This document shows positions 46,834 to 58,507 of a DNA stretch of 64,000 nucleotides, piece by piece. A program made the translations under genes and the position numbers. This stretch comes from Pseudomonas sp. BN411 (GTDB lineage: Bacteria; Pseudomonadota; Gammaproteobacteria; Pseudomonadales; Pseudomonadaceae): the NCBI RefSeq assembly GCF_029871235.1, contig NZ_SSOM01000026.1, positions 1 through 64,000 on the forward strand, read 5' to 3'. How positions within the stretch are numbered: the stretch's first letter is position 1; each line of letters begins with the position of its first letter. The notes beneath the pieces are model-generated. The model was not told where the DNA came from. It did not search any database and worked only from the letters and a program-made list of their open reading frames with translations.

Positions 46834-49455
46834 ATGAACAGCCAATACCGCAAGAGCCTGCCGGGCACGGTGCTCGACTACTTCGATACCCGCGAGGCGG
46901 TGGATGCCATCGCCCCCGGCGCCTACGCCAAGCTGCCGTACACCTCCCGCGTGCTGGCCGAGCAGCTGGTGCGCCGTTGCGATCCGGCCATGCTGACCGA
47001 TTCGCTCAAGCAGCTGATCGAGCGCAAGCGTGACCTGGACTTCCCCTGGTACCCGGCCCGCGTGGTCTGCCACGACATCCTCGGCCAGACCGCGCTGGTG
47101 GACCTGGCCGGTCTGCGCGACGCCATTGCCGATCAGGGCGGTGACCCGTCCAAGGTCAACCCGGTGGTGCCGACCCAACTGATCGTCGACCACTCCCTGG
47201 CCGTCGAATTTGGTGGTTTCGACCCGGACGCGTTCGAGAAGAACCGTGCTGTCGAAGAGCGCCGCAACGAGGACCGCTTCCACTTCATCGAGTGGACCAA
47301 GACTGCGTTCAAGAACGTCGACGTGATCCCGGCCGGCAACGGCATCATGCACCAGATCAACCTGGAGAAAATGAGCCCGGTGATCCAGGCGCGTGGGGGC
47401 GTGGCCTTCCCCGACACCTGCGTCGGCACTGACAGCCACACTCCGCACGTGGACGCCCTGGGCGTGATCGCCATCGGTGTTGGCGGTCTGGAAGCTGAAA
47501 CCGTAATGCTCGGCCGCGCTTCGATGATGCGCCTGCCCGACATCGTCGGCGTCAAGCTGACCGGTAAGCGTCAGCCCGGCATCACCGCGACCGATATCGT
47601 CCTGGCGCTGACCGAGTTCCTGCGCAAGGAGAAGGTGGTGGGTGCCTATGTCGAGTTCTTCGGCGAAGGTGCTGACAGCCTGTCCATCGGCGACCGCGCC
47701 ACTATCTCCAACATGTGCCCGGAATACGGCGCGACTGCGGCGATGTTCTACATCGACCAGCAGACGATCGAGTACCTCACGCTCACCGGTCGCGAGCCGG
47801 AGCAGGTGGCACTGGTCGAGAACTACGCCCGGACCACCGGTCTGTGGGGCGACGCGCTGGTTACCGCCGAGTACGAGCGAGTGCTGCAGTTCGACCTGTC
47901 CACCGTGGCACGCAACATGGCTGGCCCGTCCAACCCGCATCGTCGCCTGCCGACTTCGGCGCTGGCCGAGCGCGGCATCGCCGACGAAGCCAAGCTCGAA
48001 GCGGGCAAGGCTGAGGAAGCCGACGGCCTGATGCCGGATGGCGCGGTGATCATCGCCGCCATCACCAGCTGCACCAACACCTCCAACCCGCGCAACGTCG
48101 TGGCTGCCGGTCTGGTGGCGAAGAAGGCCAACGAACTGGGTCTGGTACGCAAGCCCTGGGTGAAGACCTCCTTCGCGCCGGGCTCGAAGGTCGCCAAGCT
48201 GTACCTGGAAGAAGCCGGCCTGCTGCCGGAACTGGAGAAGCTTGGCTTCGGCATCGTCGCCTACGCGTGCACCACCTGTAACGGCATGTCCGGCGCGCTC
48301 GATCCTGTGATCCAGCAGGAAATCATCGACCGTGACCTCTACGCCACTGCCGTGCTGTCGGGTAACCGCAACTTCGACGGTCGTATCCACCCCTACGCCA
48401 AGCAGGCTTTCCTCGCCTCACCGCCGCTGGTGGTGGCCTACGCCATCGCCGGTACCGTGCGCTTCGACATCGAGCAGGACGTGCTGGGCCATGACCAGGC
48501 GGGCAACCCCATCACCCTGAAGGACCTGTGGCCGAGCGACGAGGAGATCGACGCCATCGTCGCCGCCTCGGTGAAGCCCGAGCAGTTCAAGCAGATCTAC
48601 ATCCCGATGTTCGACCTCGGCACCGTGAAGGAAGCCGAGAGCCCGCTCTACGACTGGCGTCCGATGTCCACCTACATCCGTCGTCCGCCGTACTGGGAAG
48701 GCGCCCTGGCCGGCGAGCGTACCCTCAAGGGCATGCGTCCGCTGGCGGTGCTGCCGGACAACATCACCACCGACCACCTGTCGCCGTCCAACGCGATCAT
48801 GGCGAACTCGGCGGCTGGCGAATACCTGGCGAAAATGGGCCTGCCGGAGGAGGACTTCAACTCCTACGCGACCCACCGCGGCGATCACCTGACCGCCCAG
48901 CGCGCCACCTTCGCCAACCCGCAACTGGTGAACGAAATGGCCGTGGTCGACGGCGAGGTGAAGAAGGGTTCCCTGACCCGTGTCGAGCCGGAAGGCAAGG
49001 TGATGCGCATGTGGGAAGCCATCGAGACCTACATGGATCGCAAGCAGCCGCTGATCATCATCGCCGGTGCCGACTACGGTCAGGGTTCGTCCCGTGACTG
49101 GGCGGCCAAGGGCGTGCGCCTGGCGGGTGTCGAGTCCATCGTCGCCGAGGGCTTCGAGCGTATCCACCGCACCAACCTGATCGGCATGGGCGTGCTGCCG
49201 CTGGAGTTCAAGCCGGGTACCACCCGCAAGACCCTCGGCATCGACGGCACCGAGACCTTCGACGTGATCGGCGAGCGCAAGCCGCGCGCTGACCTGACCC
49301 TGGTGATCCGCCGTACCAACGGCGAAGCCATCAAGGTTCCGGTGACCTGCCGCCTGGATACCGCCGAAGAGGTGTCCATCTACGAGGCCGGCGGCGTGCT
49401 GCAGCGCTTCGCCCAGGACTTCCTGGAAGCCTCGTCGGAAAAAGCTGTCGGCTAG
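46834..49455 (+). CDS. acnD: Fe/S-dependent 2-methylcitrate dehydratase
   Basis: 873 residues, aconitase family. Substrate-binding PDTCVGTDSHTPHVD, the cluster cysteines in TSCTNTSNP and CTTCNGMSG, and GSSRDWAAKG of the swivel domain. Dehydrates 2-methylcitrate to 2-methyl-trans-aconitate; needs PrpF. Replaces the cofactor-independent PrpD, which is not present here. Confidence 0.95.
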   Translation: MNSQYRKSLPGTVLDYFDTREAVDAIAPGAYAKLPYTSRVLAEQLVRRCDPAMLTDSLKQLIERKRDLDFPWYPARVVCHDILGQTALVDLAGLRDAIADQGGDPSKVNPVVPTQLIVDHSLAVEFGGFDPDAFEKNRAVEERRNEDRFHFIEWTKTAFKNVDVIPAGNGIMHQINLEKMSPVIQARGGVAFPDTCVGTDSHTPHVDALGVIAIGVGGLEAETVMLGRASMMRLPDIVGVKLTGKRQPGITATDIVLALTEFLRKEKVVGAYVEFFGEGADSLSIGDRATISNMCPEYGATAAMFYIDQQTIEYLTLTGREPEQVALVENYARTTGLWGDALVTAEYERVLQFDLSTVARNMAGPSNPHRRLPTSALAERGIADEAKLEAGKAEEADGLMPDGAVIIAAITSCTNTSNPRNVVAAGLVAKKANELGLVRKPWVKTSFAPGSKVAKLYLEEAGLLPELEKLGFGIVAYACTTCNGMSGALDPVIQQEIIDRDLYATAVLSGNRNFDGRIHPYAKQAFLASPPLVVAYAIAGTVRFDIEQDVLGHDQAGNPITLKDLWPSDEEIDAIVAASVKPEQFKQIYIPMFDLGTVKEAESPLYDWRPMSTYIRRPPYWEGALAGERTLKGMRPLAVLPDNITTDHLSPSNAIMANSAAGEYLAKMGLPEEDFNSYATHRGDHLTAQRATFANPQLVNEMAVVDGEVKKGSLTRVEPEGKVMRMWEAIETYMDRKQPLIIIAGADYGQGSSRDWAAKGVRLAGVESIVAEGFERIHRTNLIGMGVLPLEFKPGTTRKTLGIDGTETFDVIGERKPRADLTLVIRRTNGEAIKVPVTCRLDTAEEVSIYEAGGVLQRFAQDFLEASSEKAVG

Positions 49456-49462
49456 CCCAGCT

Positions 49463-49529
49463 GTAGGAGCGAGCTTGCTCGCGAATGGCTCCCGGTGCGG
49501 GGGCGATTCGCGGGCAAGCCCGCTCTTAC
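49463..49529. repeat. REP palindrome pair between acnD and prpF
   Basis: Left arm GTAGGAGCGAGCTTGCTCGC; right arm diverged to CGCGGGCAAGCCCGCTCTTAC, so pairing has several wobble/mismatch positions. Confidence 0.85.
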
Positions 49530-49548
49530 CTACCTACAGGACATGAGA

Positions 49549-50736
49549 ATGGCCCACGTACCCCAAGTGAAAATCCCCGCCACCTACATCCGTGGTGGTA
49601 CCAGCAAGGGCGTGTTCTTCCGCCTGCAAGACCTGCCCGAGCGCTGCCAGGTGCCCGGCGCGGCGCGCGACAAGCTGTTCATGCGCGTGATCGGCAGTCC
49701 CGACCCGTACTCCGCGCATATCGACGGCATGGGCGGCGCCACGTCCAGCACCAGCAAGTGCGTGATCCTGTCGAAGAGCCGCCAGCCCGGCCACGACGTG
49801 GATTACCTCTACGGCCAGATTTCCATCGACAAGGCCTTCGTCGACTGGAGCGGCAACTGCGGCAACCTGTCCACCGCAGCCGGCTCCTTCGCCCTGCACG
49901 CAGGACTGGTCGATCCGGAGCGCATTCCGGAGAACGGTACCTGCGTGGTGCGTATCTGGCAGGCCAATATCCAGAAAACCATCATTGCCCACGTACCGGT
50001 CACCAACGGCCAGGTACAGGAAACCGGCGACTTCGAGCTCGACGGCGTGACCTTCCCGGCCGCGGAAATCGTGCTGGAGTTCATCGATCCGTCCGACGAC
50101 GGGGAGGAGGGGGGCTCGATGTTCCCCACCGGCAACCTCGTGGACGACCTGGAAGTGCCCGGTGTAGGCACCTTCAAGGCGACCATGATCAGCGCCGGCA
50201 TCCCGACAGTGTTCGTCAACGCCGAGGACATCGGCTACACCGGTGCCGAGCTGCGTGAAGCCATCAACGGCGATCCGGAGCAACTGGCGCGTTTCGAAAA
50301 GATCCGCGTCGCCGGCGCCCTGCGCATGGGCTTGATCAAGAGCCCTGAGGAAGCGGCGACCCGCCAGCACACGCCGAAGATCGCCTTCGTCGCCCCGGCA
50401 AAGAACTATCGCACCTCCAGCGGCAAGGAAGTGCAGGCCGGGGAAATCGACCTGCTGGTTCGCGCTCTGTCCATGGGCAAGCTGCACCACGCCATGATGG
50501 GCACCGCTGCAGTGGCCATCGGCACCGCCGCGGCTGTTCCGGGCACCCTGGTGAACCTTGCCGCCGGTGGTGGCGAGCGCAGCGCCGTACGTTTCGGTCA
50601 TCCCTCCGGCACCCTGCGCGTGGGCGCAGAGGCGAAGCAGGTGGACGGCGAGTGGACGGTCACCAAGGCCATCATGAGCCGCAGCTCCCGCGTGCTGATG
50701 GAGGGCTGGGTACGGGTGCCGGGCGATGCCTTCTAG
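49549..50736 (+). CDS. prpF: 2-methylaconitate cis-trans isomerase
   Basis: 395 residues. Diaminopimelate-epimerase-like fold; works with AcnD on methylaconitate. N-terminal PATYIRGGTSKGVFFRL and later MGGATSSTSKC, WSGNCGNLS are family hallmarks. ATG 49549 preferred over 49543 by spacing to AGGA. Last gene of the operon; its stop codon lies inside repeat copy C. Confidence 0.95.
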   Translation: MAHVPQVKIPATYIRGGTSKGVFFRLQDLPERCQVPGAARDKLFMRVIGSPDPYSAHIDGMGGATSSTSKCVILSKSRQPGHDVDYLYGQISIDKAFVDWSGNCGNLSTAAGSFALHAGLVDPERIPENGTCVVRIWQANIQKTIIAHVPVTNGQVQETGDFELDGVTFPAAEIVLEFIDPSDDGEEGGSMFPTGNLVDDLEVPGVGTFKATMISAGIPTVFVNAEDIGYTGAELREAINGDPEQLARFEKIRVAGALRMGLIKSPEEAATRQHTPKIAFVAPAKNYRTSSGKEVQAGEIDLLVRALSMGKLHHAMMGTAAVAIGTAAAVPGTLVNLAAGGGERSAVRFGHPSGTLRVGAEAKQVDGEWTVTKAIMSRSSRVLMEGWVRVPGDAF

Positions 50737-50877
50737 GTTATGTACGAAAACTGCCTGCGCTCGGTGATGCTTCGTTAAAAATCGGTTCGGAATGCTCATT
50801 AACAGTCGTTAACTCCGCTTCCTCACCAATTTTTGCCTCGCCTGACCTTCGCTCGACGACTTCTCGTACAAAACCTA
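50734..50877 (+). repeat. Dispersed palindromic repeat, copy C
   Basis: Nested arms TAGGTT (50734-50739) / AACCTA (50872-50877) and GTACGA (50742-50747) / TCGTAC (50864-50869). Core GGAATGCTCATTAACAG...CTCCGCTTCCTCACC matches copies A and B. The first arm includes the prpF stop codon. Confidence 0.85.
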
Positions 50878-50898
50878 GGTCGCTGGTTCCCAGGCATG

Positions 50899-50928
50899 AA
50901 AAAGCCCGCCGAGGCGGGCTTTTTCTTT
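50899..50928. terminator. Bidirectional terminator between prpF and ppsR
   Basis: AAAAAGCCCGCC-GA-GGCGGGCTTTTT, stem 50903-50910 / 50913-50920, shared by the two convergent genes. Confidence 0.9.
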
Positions 50929-50939
50929 GGGTGTCCGAC

Positions 50940-51758
50940 TTACTTGAGCCGGCGCTCGACGCCTTTTTCCACCAGGATCTTGGCGGAGATTTCCTCCACC
51001 GAGAAATGGGTGGAGTTGATGAAATTGATGTTCTCGCGACGGAACAGGGTTTCCACCTCGCGCACTTCGAACTCGCACTGGGCGAAGCTCGCGTAACGGC
51101 TGTTGGGCTTGCGCTCGTTGCGGATGGCGGTGAGGCGATCGGGGTCGATGGTCAGGCCGAACAGCTTGTCCTTGTACTTCTTGAGGGCAGCGGGAAGCTG
51201 CAGTCGCTCCATGTCTTCCTCGGTCAAGGGATAATTTGCGGCACGAATTCCGTATTGCATTGCCATATACAGGCAGGTCGGCGTTTTGCCGCAGCGGGAC
51301 ACGCCCACCAGGATCAGGTCGGCCTTGTCGTAGTAGTGGGTGCGGGCGCCGTCGTCGTTGTCGAGGGCGAAGTTGACCGCCTCGATCCGCTCCATGTAGT
51401 TGGTGTGGTGGCCGATGGAGTGGGATTTGCCGACGGAGTAGGAAGAGTGCGAAGTAAGTTCCTGTTCCAGCGGGGAGAGGAATGTGGAGAAGATGTCGAT
51501 CATGAAGCCATTGGACGTGGCCAGGATGTCGCGGATCTCCTGGTTCACAATGGTGTCGAAGATGATCGGCCGGACGCCGTCCGTCTCCGCAGCCTTGTTG
51601 ATTTGCTGTACCATGGCGCGCGCTTTCTCGACGCTGTCTATATAGGGGCGCGTGAGCTTGTTGAAGGTAATGGTTTCAAACTGCGCCAGGAGGCTCTGGC
51701 CAAGGGTTTCCGCAGTGATACCGGTACCATCGGAGATGAAGAAAGCGGTTCGTTTCAT
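50940..51758 (-). CDS. ppsR: PEP synthase regulatory protein (bifunctional kinase/pyrophosphorylase)
   Basis: 272 residues, DUF299 family. P-loop [11 protein letters not shown] in the second half and [12 protein letters not shown] at the N-terminus. Inactivates PpsA by ADP-dependent phosphorylation and reactivates it by Pi-dependent dephosphorylation. Divergent from ppsA. ATG 51758; the TTG three codons earlier is less likely. Confidence 0.93.
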   Translation of the reverse strand: MKRTAFFISDGTGITAETLGQSLLAQFETITFNKLTRPYIDSVEKARAMVQQINKAAETDGVRPIIFDTIVNQEIRDILATSNGFMIDIFSTFLSPLEQELTSHSSYSVGKSHSIGHHTNYMERIEAVNFALDNDDGARTHYYDKADLILVGVSRCGKTPTCLYMAMQYGIRAANYPLTEEDMERLQLPAALKKYKDKLFGLTIDPDRLTAIRNERKPNSRYASFAQCEFEVREVETLFRRENINFINSTHFSVEEISAKILVEKGVERRLK

Positions 51759-51922
51759 TTGCGCCAAAGGCCTTAAGTCAGGAACGATTCTTGGCTATGA
51801 TAGGCCGCGTTTTTCGCCAGGCCCGAGCCGGTCGGCATTGTGACGTATTTTTCTGGACCAAAGCCAGAATGCTGCGGAGTGGTTCCGCATGAGCTTTTCC
51901 AACAAATAGTGGAGAGATCACC

Positions 51923-54292
<2,370 letters not shown>

Positions 54293-54310
54293 TCCTTCGT
54301 TAGCCAAAAC

Positions 54311-54344
54311 GAAAAGGGCGGGTTCCAGAACCCGCCCTTTTTTT
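54311..54344 (+). terminator. Terminator of ppsA
   Basis: GGGCGGGTT-CCAG-AACCCGCCC followed by seven T. Confidence 0.93.
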
Positions 54345-54359
54345 GTGCAAGCAGCAATC

Positions 54360-55346
54360 ATGCAAAGCAGTAGCGAACTCTTTCCCGTGGCGCTGATCAG
54401 CGCAGAACTCCGTGGCGACCTGACCGAAGACGTCTATCGCCTGAAACCCGGCAATAGCCCTGACCCCAGCGTCGAACTGGTCCTTACTCGTCTTGGCCGC
54501 TTCGGTCATGAAGGCGCTCGTGGCGTGCCGGTAATCCTGGTGCACGGCAGCTTTTCCAATCGCCGTTTCTGGTACTCGCCCAAGGGTCTGGGACTCGGCC
54601 CGCACCTGGCGCGTGCCGGCTTCGACGTGTGGATCGCAGAGATGCGCGGGCACGGCCTGTCGCCGCGCAATCAGCACTACCGCCGCAACCGGGTAGCGGA
54701 TTACGCCCAATACGACCTGCCGGCCATTGCGGCCTTCGTTCGTGAGCAGGCCGGTCAGGCGCCGCACTGGGTTGGACATTCCCTGGGTGGCACGACGCTG
54801 GCTGCGGCTTTGGGTGGGCACTACCTGGGCGAGGAGGACGTGGCATCCGCTGCGCTCTTCGGTAGTCAGGTCAGCCGTGTCTACTGGCCGCTCAAGATGC
54901 CGCCGGTAGAGTGGGGTGGCCGCGTGCTGCTCAAGCGCTTCGGCGTGCTTTCCGGCTCGTGGCTGAAGCGCGGGCCGGAAGACGAACCGATCGGCCTCGC
55001 CCTGGAGAGCATGCGCTGGCACGGCCTGTTCGGCCGCTTTGGCGATGCCGAGCGGGACTGGTGGGCCGGTCTTTCGGATGTGCGCGTGCCGGTTTTGGCG
55101 GTAGCTGCCGCAGGCGACCTGCAGGACCCGGTCTGGGCCTGCCGCAAGCTGGTAGAGCAGGTGCCCGAGGACTGCCGTCACTTCCTGAAGCTGGCGAAGG
55201 ATGAAGGGTTCAGCGACGACTTCGGTCACATCGAGATGCTGGTGAGCAAGGCCGCCGAGCGCGAGGTATGGCCTCTGGTGGCTCATTGGCTGAAGCACCA
55301 GGCCCTGCCAGGCGCGGCGCAAGGCGCCGAAGCTCTGGTGCTCTAG
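54360..55346 (+). CDS. Alpha/beta hydrolase
   Basis: 328 residues. HGSFSNRRFW oxyanion region, nucleophile elbow GHSLGG, and C-terminal acid and histidine (DLQDPV and FGHIEMLV). No signal peptide. Likely an esterase or lipase-like enzyme; the same gene follows ppsA in P. aeruginosa. ATG 54360 used; an in-frame GTG at 54345 overlaps the terminator. Confidence 0.82.
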   Translation: MQSSSELFPVALISAELRGDLTEDVYRLKPGNSPDPSVELVLTRLGRFGHEGARGVPVILVHGSFSNRRFWYSPKGLGLGPHLARAGFDVWIAEMRGHGLSPRNQHYRRNRVADYAQYDLPAIAAFVREQAGQAPHWVGHSLGGTTLAAALGGHYLGEEDVASAALFGSQVSRVYWPLKMPPVEWGGRVLLKRFGVLSGSWLKRGPEDEPIGLALESMRWHGLFGRFGDAERDWWAGLSDVRVPVLAVAAAGDLQDPVWACRKLVEQVPEDCRHFLKLAKDEGFSDDFGHIEMLVSKAAEREVWPLVAHWLKHQALPGAAQGAEALVL

Positions 55347-55430
55347 CTCGCTGCCCGCCGGTGTTTTCCGGTTTCGGGAGGCGGGAGGCTGTGCTAAAGA
55401 TGGCGGGAATCGCGGAGCGCTGGAGGCTCC

Positions 55431-55730
55431 ATGTTCGTAGCGCTGGAACGACTGATCAATCTGCAGGATGGCTATCGCGGTACTTTTCAGGTGCAAGGGC
55501 GGCATTTATTGCTGATCGTCGTTGATCAGCAGTCGATCCTCATGGAAAATCGCTGCCCACACCAGGGTGCGCCCCTGCACACCAGCACGCTCGAACAGGG
55601 GATGCTGCGTTGTTCCAGGCATGGCATCGCCTTCGACCTGGCCAATGGTCGTCCGGTCAATGCGCCTTGCCCGCCGTTGCGGCGCCTGCCGCTGAGCTAT
55701 GACGGCGACCGCATCGGTCTCGATCTGTAA
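55431..55730 (+). CDS. Small Rieske [2Fe-2S] protein
   Basis: 99 residues. Both halves of the Rieske ligand set: CPHQGAPL and [11 protein letters not shown] single-domain ferredoxin-like Rieske protein, probably an electron carrier or regulator of unknown partner. GGAGGCTCC directly before ATG 55431. Confidence 0.85.
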   Translation: MFVALERLINLQDGYRGTFQVQGRHLLLIVVDQQSILMENRCPHQGAPLHTSTLEQGMLRCSRHGIAFDLANGRPVNAPCPPLRRLPLSYDGDRIGLDL

Positions 55731-55750
55731 CTGCTATCAAGGAGATGTCC

Positions 55751-56239
55751 ATGCAATACGTTACCCCTGATCTGTGCGATGCCTATCCGGACCTGGTCCA
55801 GGTCGTCGAGCCGATGTTCAGCAACTTCGGCGGCCGCGACTCCTTCGGCGGTGAGATCGTCACCATCAAGTGCTTCGAGGACAACTCCCTGGTCAAGGAG
55901 CAGGTCGACCTGCCGGGCAAGGGCAAGGTGCTGGTGGTGGATGGCGGCGGTTCCCTGCGCCGGGCCCTGCTGGGCGACATGCTGGCCGAGAAGGCTGCGA
56001 AGAACGGTTGGGAAGGCATTGTGGTCTATGGCTGCATCCGTGACGTCGATGTGATCGCCCAGACCGACCTGGGCGTCCAGGCGCTGGCCAGCCACCCGAT
56101 GAAGACCGACAAGCGCGGCATCGGCGATCTGAACGTGGTCGTCACCTTTGGCGGCGTCACCTTCCGCCCTGGCGAATTCGTCTATGCCGACAACAACGGC
56201 ATCATCATTTCGCCAAAGCCACTGGAAATGCCGGCCTGA
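55751..56239 (+). CDS. rraA: RraA-family protein (RNase E inhibitor / HMG aldolase-like)
   Basis: 162 residues. [16 protein letters not shown] and the GCIRDVDVI segment define the family, in which some members inhibit RNase E and others are 4-hydroxy-4-methyl-2-oxoglutarate aldolases (the Arg-Asp pair for metal binding is retained here). Start ATG 55751 spaced correctly from AGGAG; 55745 lies on the ribosome site. Confidence 0.88.
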   Translation: MQYVTPDLCDAYPDLVQVVEPMFSNFGGRDSFGGEIVTIKCFEDNSLVKEQVDLPGKGKVLVVDGGGSLRRALLGDMLAEKAAKNGWEGIVVYGCIRDVDVIAQTDLGVQALASHPMKTDKRGIGDLNVVVTFGGVTFRPGEFVYADNNGIIISPKPLEMPA

Positions 56240-56240
56240 C

Positions 56241-56269
56241 AAAAAAGCCCGGCAGATGCCGGGCTTTTT
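56241..56269 (+). terminator. Terminator of rraA
   Basis: AAAAAAGCCCGGC-AGAT-GCCGGGCTTTTT, stem 56247-56253 / 56258-56264. Confidence 0.92.
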
Positions 56270-56285
56270 CTTCCAAGGAGACTGA

Positions 56286-57281
56286 ATGTTCGAGGAACAG
56301 AACGCCCAGTGGGGGCTGGTACACGCCTTCGTGCTGGACGGGCAGGGCGGTGCCGAGCCGATCTCCCGTGAGGCGCTGGCCGATCTGCGGTTGAGGCCGG
56401 AGCAAAGCGTCTGGCTGCACTGGGATCGCAGCCACCCGTTGGCGCGACGCTGGCTGCGGGAGCAGAGCGGGCTGTCCGAGTTCACCTGCGACCTGCTGCT
56501 GGAAGAAAGCACGCGGCCACGCATGCTGGCCCAGCCTGGTGACGAACTTCTGCTGTTCCTCCGCGGCGTGAACCTGAATCCGGGGGCGGAACCGGAGGAC
56601 ATGGTCTCGGTGCGCATCTTCGCTTCGTCGCAGCGCATCCTCTCTCTGCGCCTGCGCCCATTGCACGCCACCGATGAGCTGATCGAGCAGTGGGCCAGCG
56701 GCACCGGCCCGAAGGTGGCGTCCGAGGTGCTCCTGTATCTGGCCGAACACCTGACTGACAAGGTCGATTCGCTGGTAGCCGAATTGTCGGAGAAGATCGA
56801 CGAACAGGAAGAGCATCTCGACAACAACGAGCGCTTCCGTCCGGATCATGACCTGATGCTGCAGATCCGTCGACGGGCAGCAGGACTCAAGCGTTTCCTC
56901 GCGCCCCAGCGAGACATCTACGGGCAGTTGGCGCGCAGCCGGATGCCCTGGTTCGTCGAAGACGACAGCGATTACTGGAACGAGCTGAACAACCGATTGA
57001 CCCGTTACCTGGAAGAGCTGGAGCTGATCCGCGAGCGCATCGGCCTGGTGCTGGAAAGCGAGAGTCGCCGCCAGGGTGAACGCACCAGTCGCACCATGTA
57101 CCTGCTCGGCATCACGACGGGTTTCTTCCTGCCGCTGAGCTTCATCACCGGCTTGCTAGGCATGAATGTGGGCGGTATTCCCGGAGACGAGGCGCCTTAT
57201 GGCTTTATCCTGGCCTGCGTGCTGATCTTCGGAATTGCAGGGTTCCAGTTATGGCTTTTCCGTCGGCTTCGATGGCTTTGA
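56286..57281 (+). CDS. cmaX: CorA-family transporter CmaX
   Basis: 331 residues. Long cytosolic N-terminal domain, long helix with charged residues, and two C-terminal membrane helices separated by the GMN motif (GLLGMNVGGIPG). Closer to ZntB-type than to classical CorA. First gene of the cmaX-crfX-cmpX-sigX-oprF region. Confidence 0.9.
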   Translation: MFEEQNAQWGLVHAFVLDGQGGAEPISREALADLRLRPEQSVWLHWDRSHPLARRWLREQSGLSEFTCDLLLEESTRPRMLAQPGDELLLFLRGVNLNPGAEPEDMVSVRIFASSQRILSLRLRPLHATDELIEQWASGTGPKVASEVLLYLAEHLTDKVDSLVAELSEKIDEQEEHLDNNERFRPDHDLMLQIRRRAAGLKRFLAPQRDIYGQLARSRMPWFVEDDSDYWNELNNRLTRYLEELELIRERIGLVLESESRRQGERTSRTMYLLGITTGFFLPLSFITGLLGMNVGGIPGDEAPYGFILACVLIFGIAGFQLWLFRRLRWL

Positions 57282-57335
57282 TGTGACCCGGCCAGCTCCA
57301 GCCACGTCTAGCCGACATATCCACGTGAGGTGCGC

Positions 57336-57584
57336 ATGCACGATCCGTTCGAAGAATCTTTGCGGGACCTGCTCAAGGCGTCTCCGCATTCCGACCACGA
57401 CGACGACGCAACCCTGGGCCGCGTGCTCAAGACCGCGAATCGTCAGGTGGGCGCCGGGGATCTGTTCAGCCTCATGGGCCACTGGCTCGAGGCGATGATG
57501 ATCGCCCTCAACAATGGCTCGCCCCATCTGGCGCCTGTTTCGCGCCGCAATGCTTCTGTCCGTTCTGCAGATAAGGCTGATTGA
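57336..57584 (+). CDS. crfX: Small protein CrfX
   Basis: 82 residues. Acidic middle (HSDHDDDATLG) and an amphipathic helical segment (FSLMGHWLEAMMIAL). No known activity. Placed between cmaX and cmpX, two bases before cmpX, as in other Pseudomonas. ATG 57336 after GTGAGG. Confidence 0.85.
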   Translation: MHDPFEESLRDLLKASPHSDHDDDATLGRVLKTANRQVGAGDLFSLMGHWLEAMMIALNNGSPHLAPVSRRNASVRSADKAD

Positions 57585-57586
57585 AC

Positions 57587-58411
57587 ATGGAATTCGACCC
57601 CTGGACCCAAGGACTCGTTAACGCCATGACCACGGTGTGGACACCGGTGGCAGGCTTCATTCCGCGCCTGTTCGGCGCGCTGGTCGTGGTACTGCTGGGC
57701 TTCGTGGTGGCCAAGCTGTTGGATACCCTGCTGTCCAAGTTGCTGGCCAAGGTGGGGCTGGATCGCCTGATGGCGGGTACCGGCCTGACCAAGATGCTGG
57801 CCCGCGCCGGCATTCAGGTGCCGGTTTCCACCCTGATCGGAAAGATCGTCTACTGGTTCGTGCTGCTGATCTTCCTGGTCTCCGCAGCTGAGTCCCTGGG
57901 CCTGGACCGCGTTTCGGCCACCCTTGACGTGCTCGCTCTCTACCTGCCCAAGGTGCTGGGTGCAGCGCTGGTACTGCTGGCTGGCGTCCTGTTGGCGCAA
58001 CTGGTCAGCGGCCTGGTGCGCGGCGCGGCCGAAGGCGTGGGCCTGGACTACGCCCACGGGCTGGGCCGTATCGCCCAGGGCCTGGTCATCATCATCAGCA
58101 TCTCCGTGGCCATCGGCCAACTGGAGGTCAAGACCGACCTGCTGAACAACGTCATCGCAATTGTGCTGATTTCCATCGGCCTGGCGGCGGCACTGGCGTT
58201 GGGTCTCGGCAGTCGCGAAATCGCCGGGCAGATCCTCGCCGGCATCTATGTGCGTGAGCTCTATCAGGTCGGGCAACAAGTCAAGGTCGGCGATGTCGAA
58301 GGGCAGATCGAGGAAATCGGTACGGTGAAAACCCTGCTGCTTACCGAAGAAGGTGAGCTGGTATCGGTGTCGAATCGTACTTTGCTCGATCAACGGGTAA
58401 CCAGCCGCTAA
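57587..58411 (+). CDS. cmpX: MscS-like membrane protein CmpX
   Basis: 274 residues. Four to five N-terminal membrane helices and a C-terminal soluble part with VGQQVKVGDVEGQIEEIG, the beta-domain of MscS-type channels. Linked to envelope homeostasis and SigX control in Pseudomonas. ATG 57587 chosen over TTG 57581. Confidence 0.9.
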   Translation: MEFDPWTQGLVNAMTTVWTPVAGFIPRLFGALVVVLLGFVVAKLLDTLLSKLLAKVGLDRLMAGTGLTKMLARAGIQVPVSTLIGKIVYWFVLLIFLVSAAESLGLDRVSATLDVLALYLPKVLGAALVLLAGVLLAQLVSGLVRGAAEGVGLDYAHGLGRIAQGLVIIISISVAIGQLEVKTDLLNNVIAIVLISIGLAAALALGLGSREIAGQILAGIYVRELYQVGQQVKVGDVEGQIEEIGTVKTLLLTEEGELVSVSNRTLLDQRVTSR

Positions 58412-58507
58412 CACGACGGCTTTTCCCTGCTAATGTATGCCGCCAGACAGGGTGCGCGAACCCCGCGCCCCCGGCGGCTTTTGACCTGACTGTCGGCCCG
58501 ACCCGTT

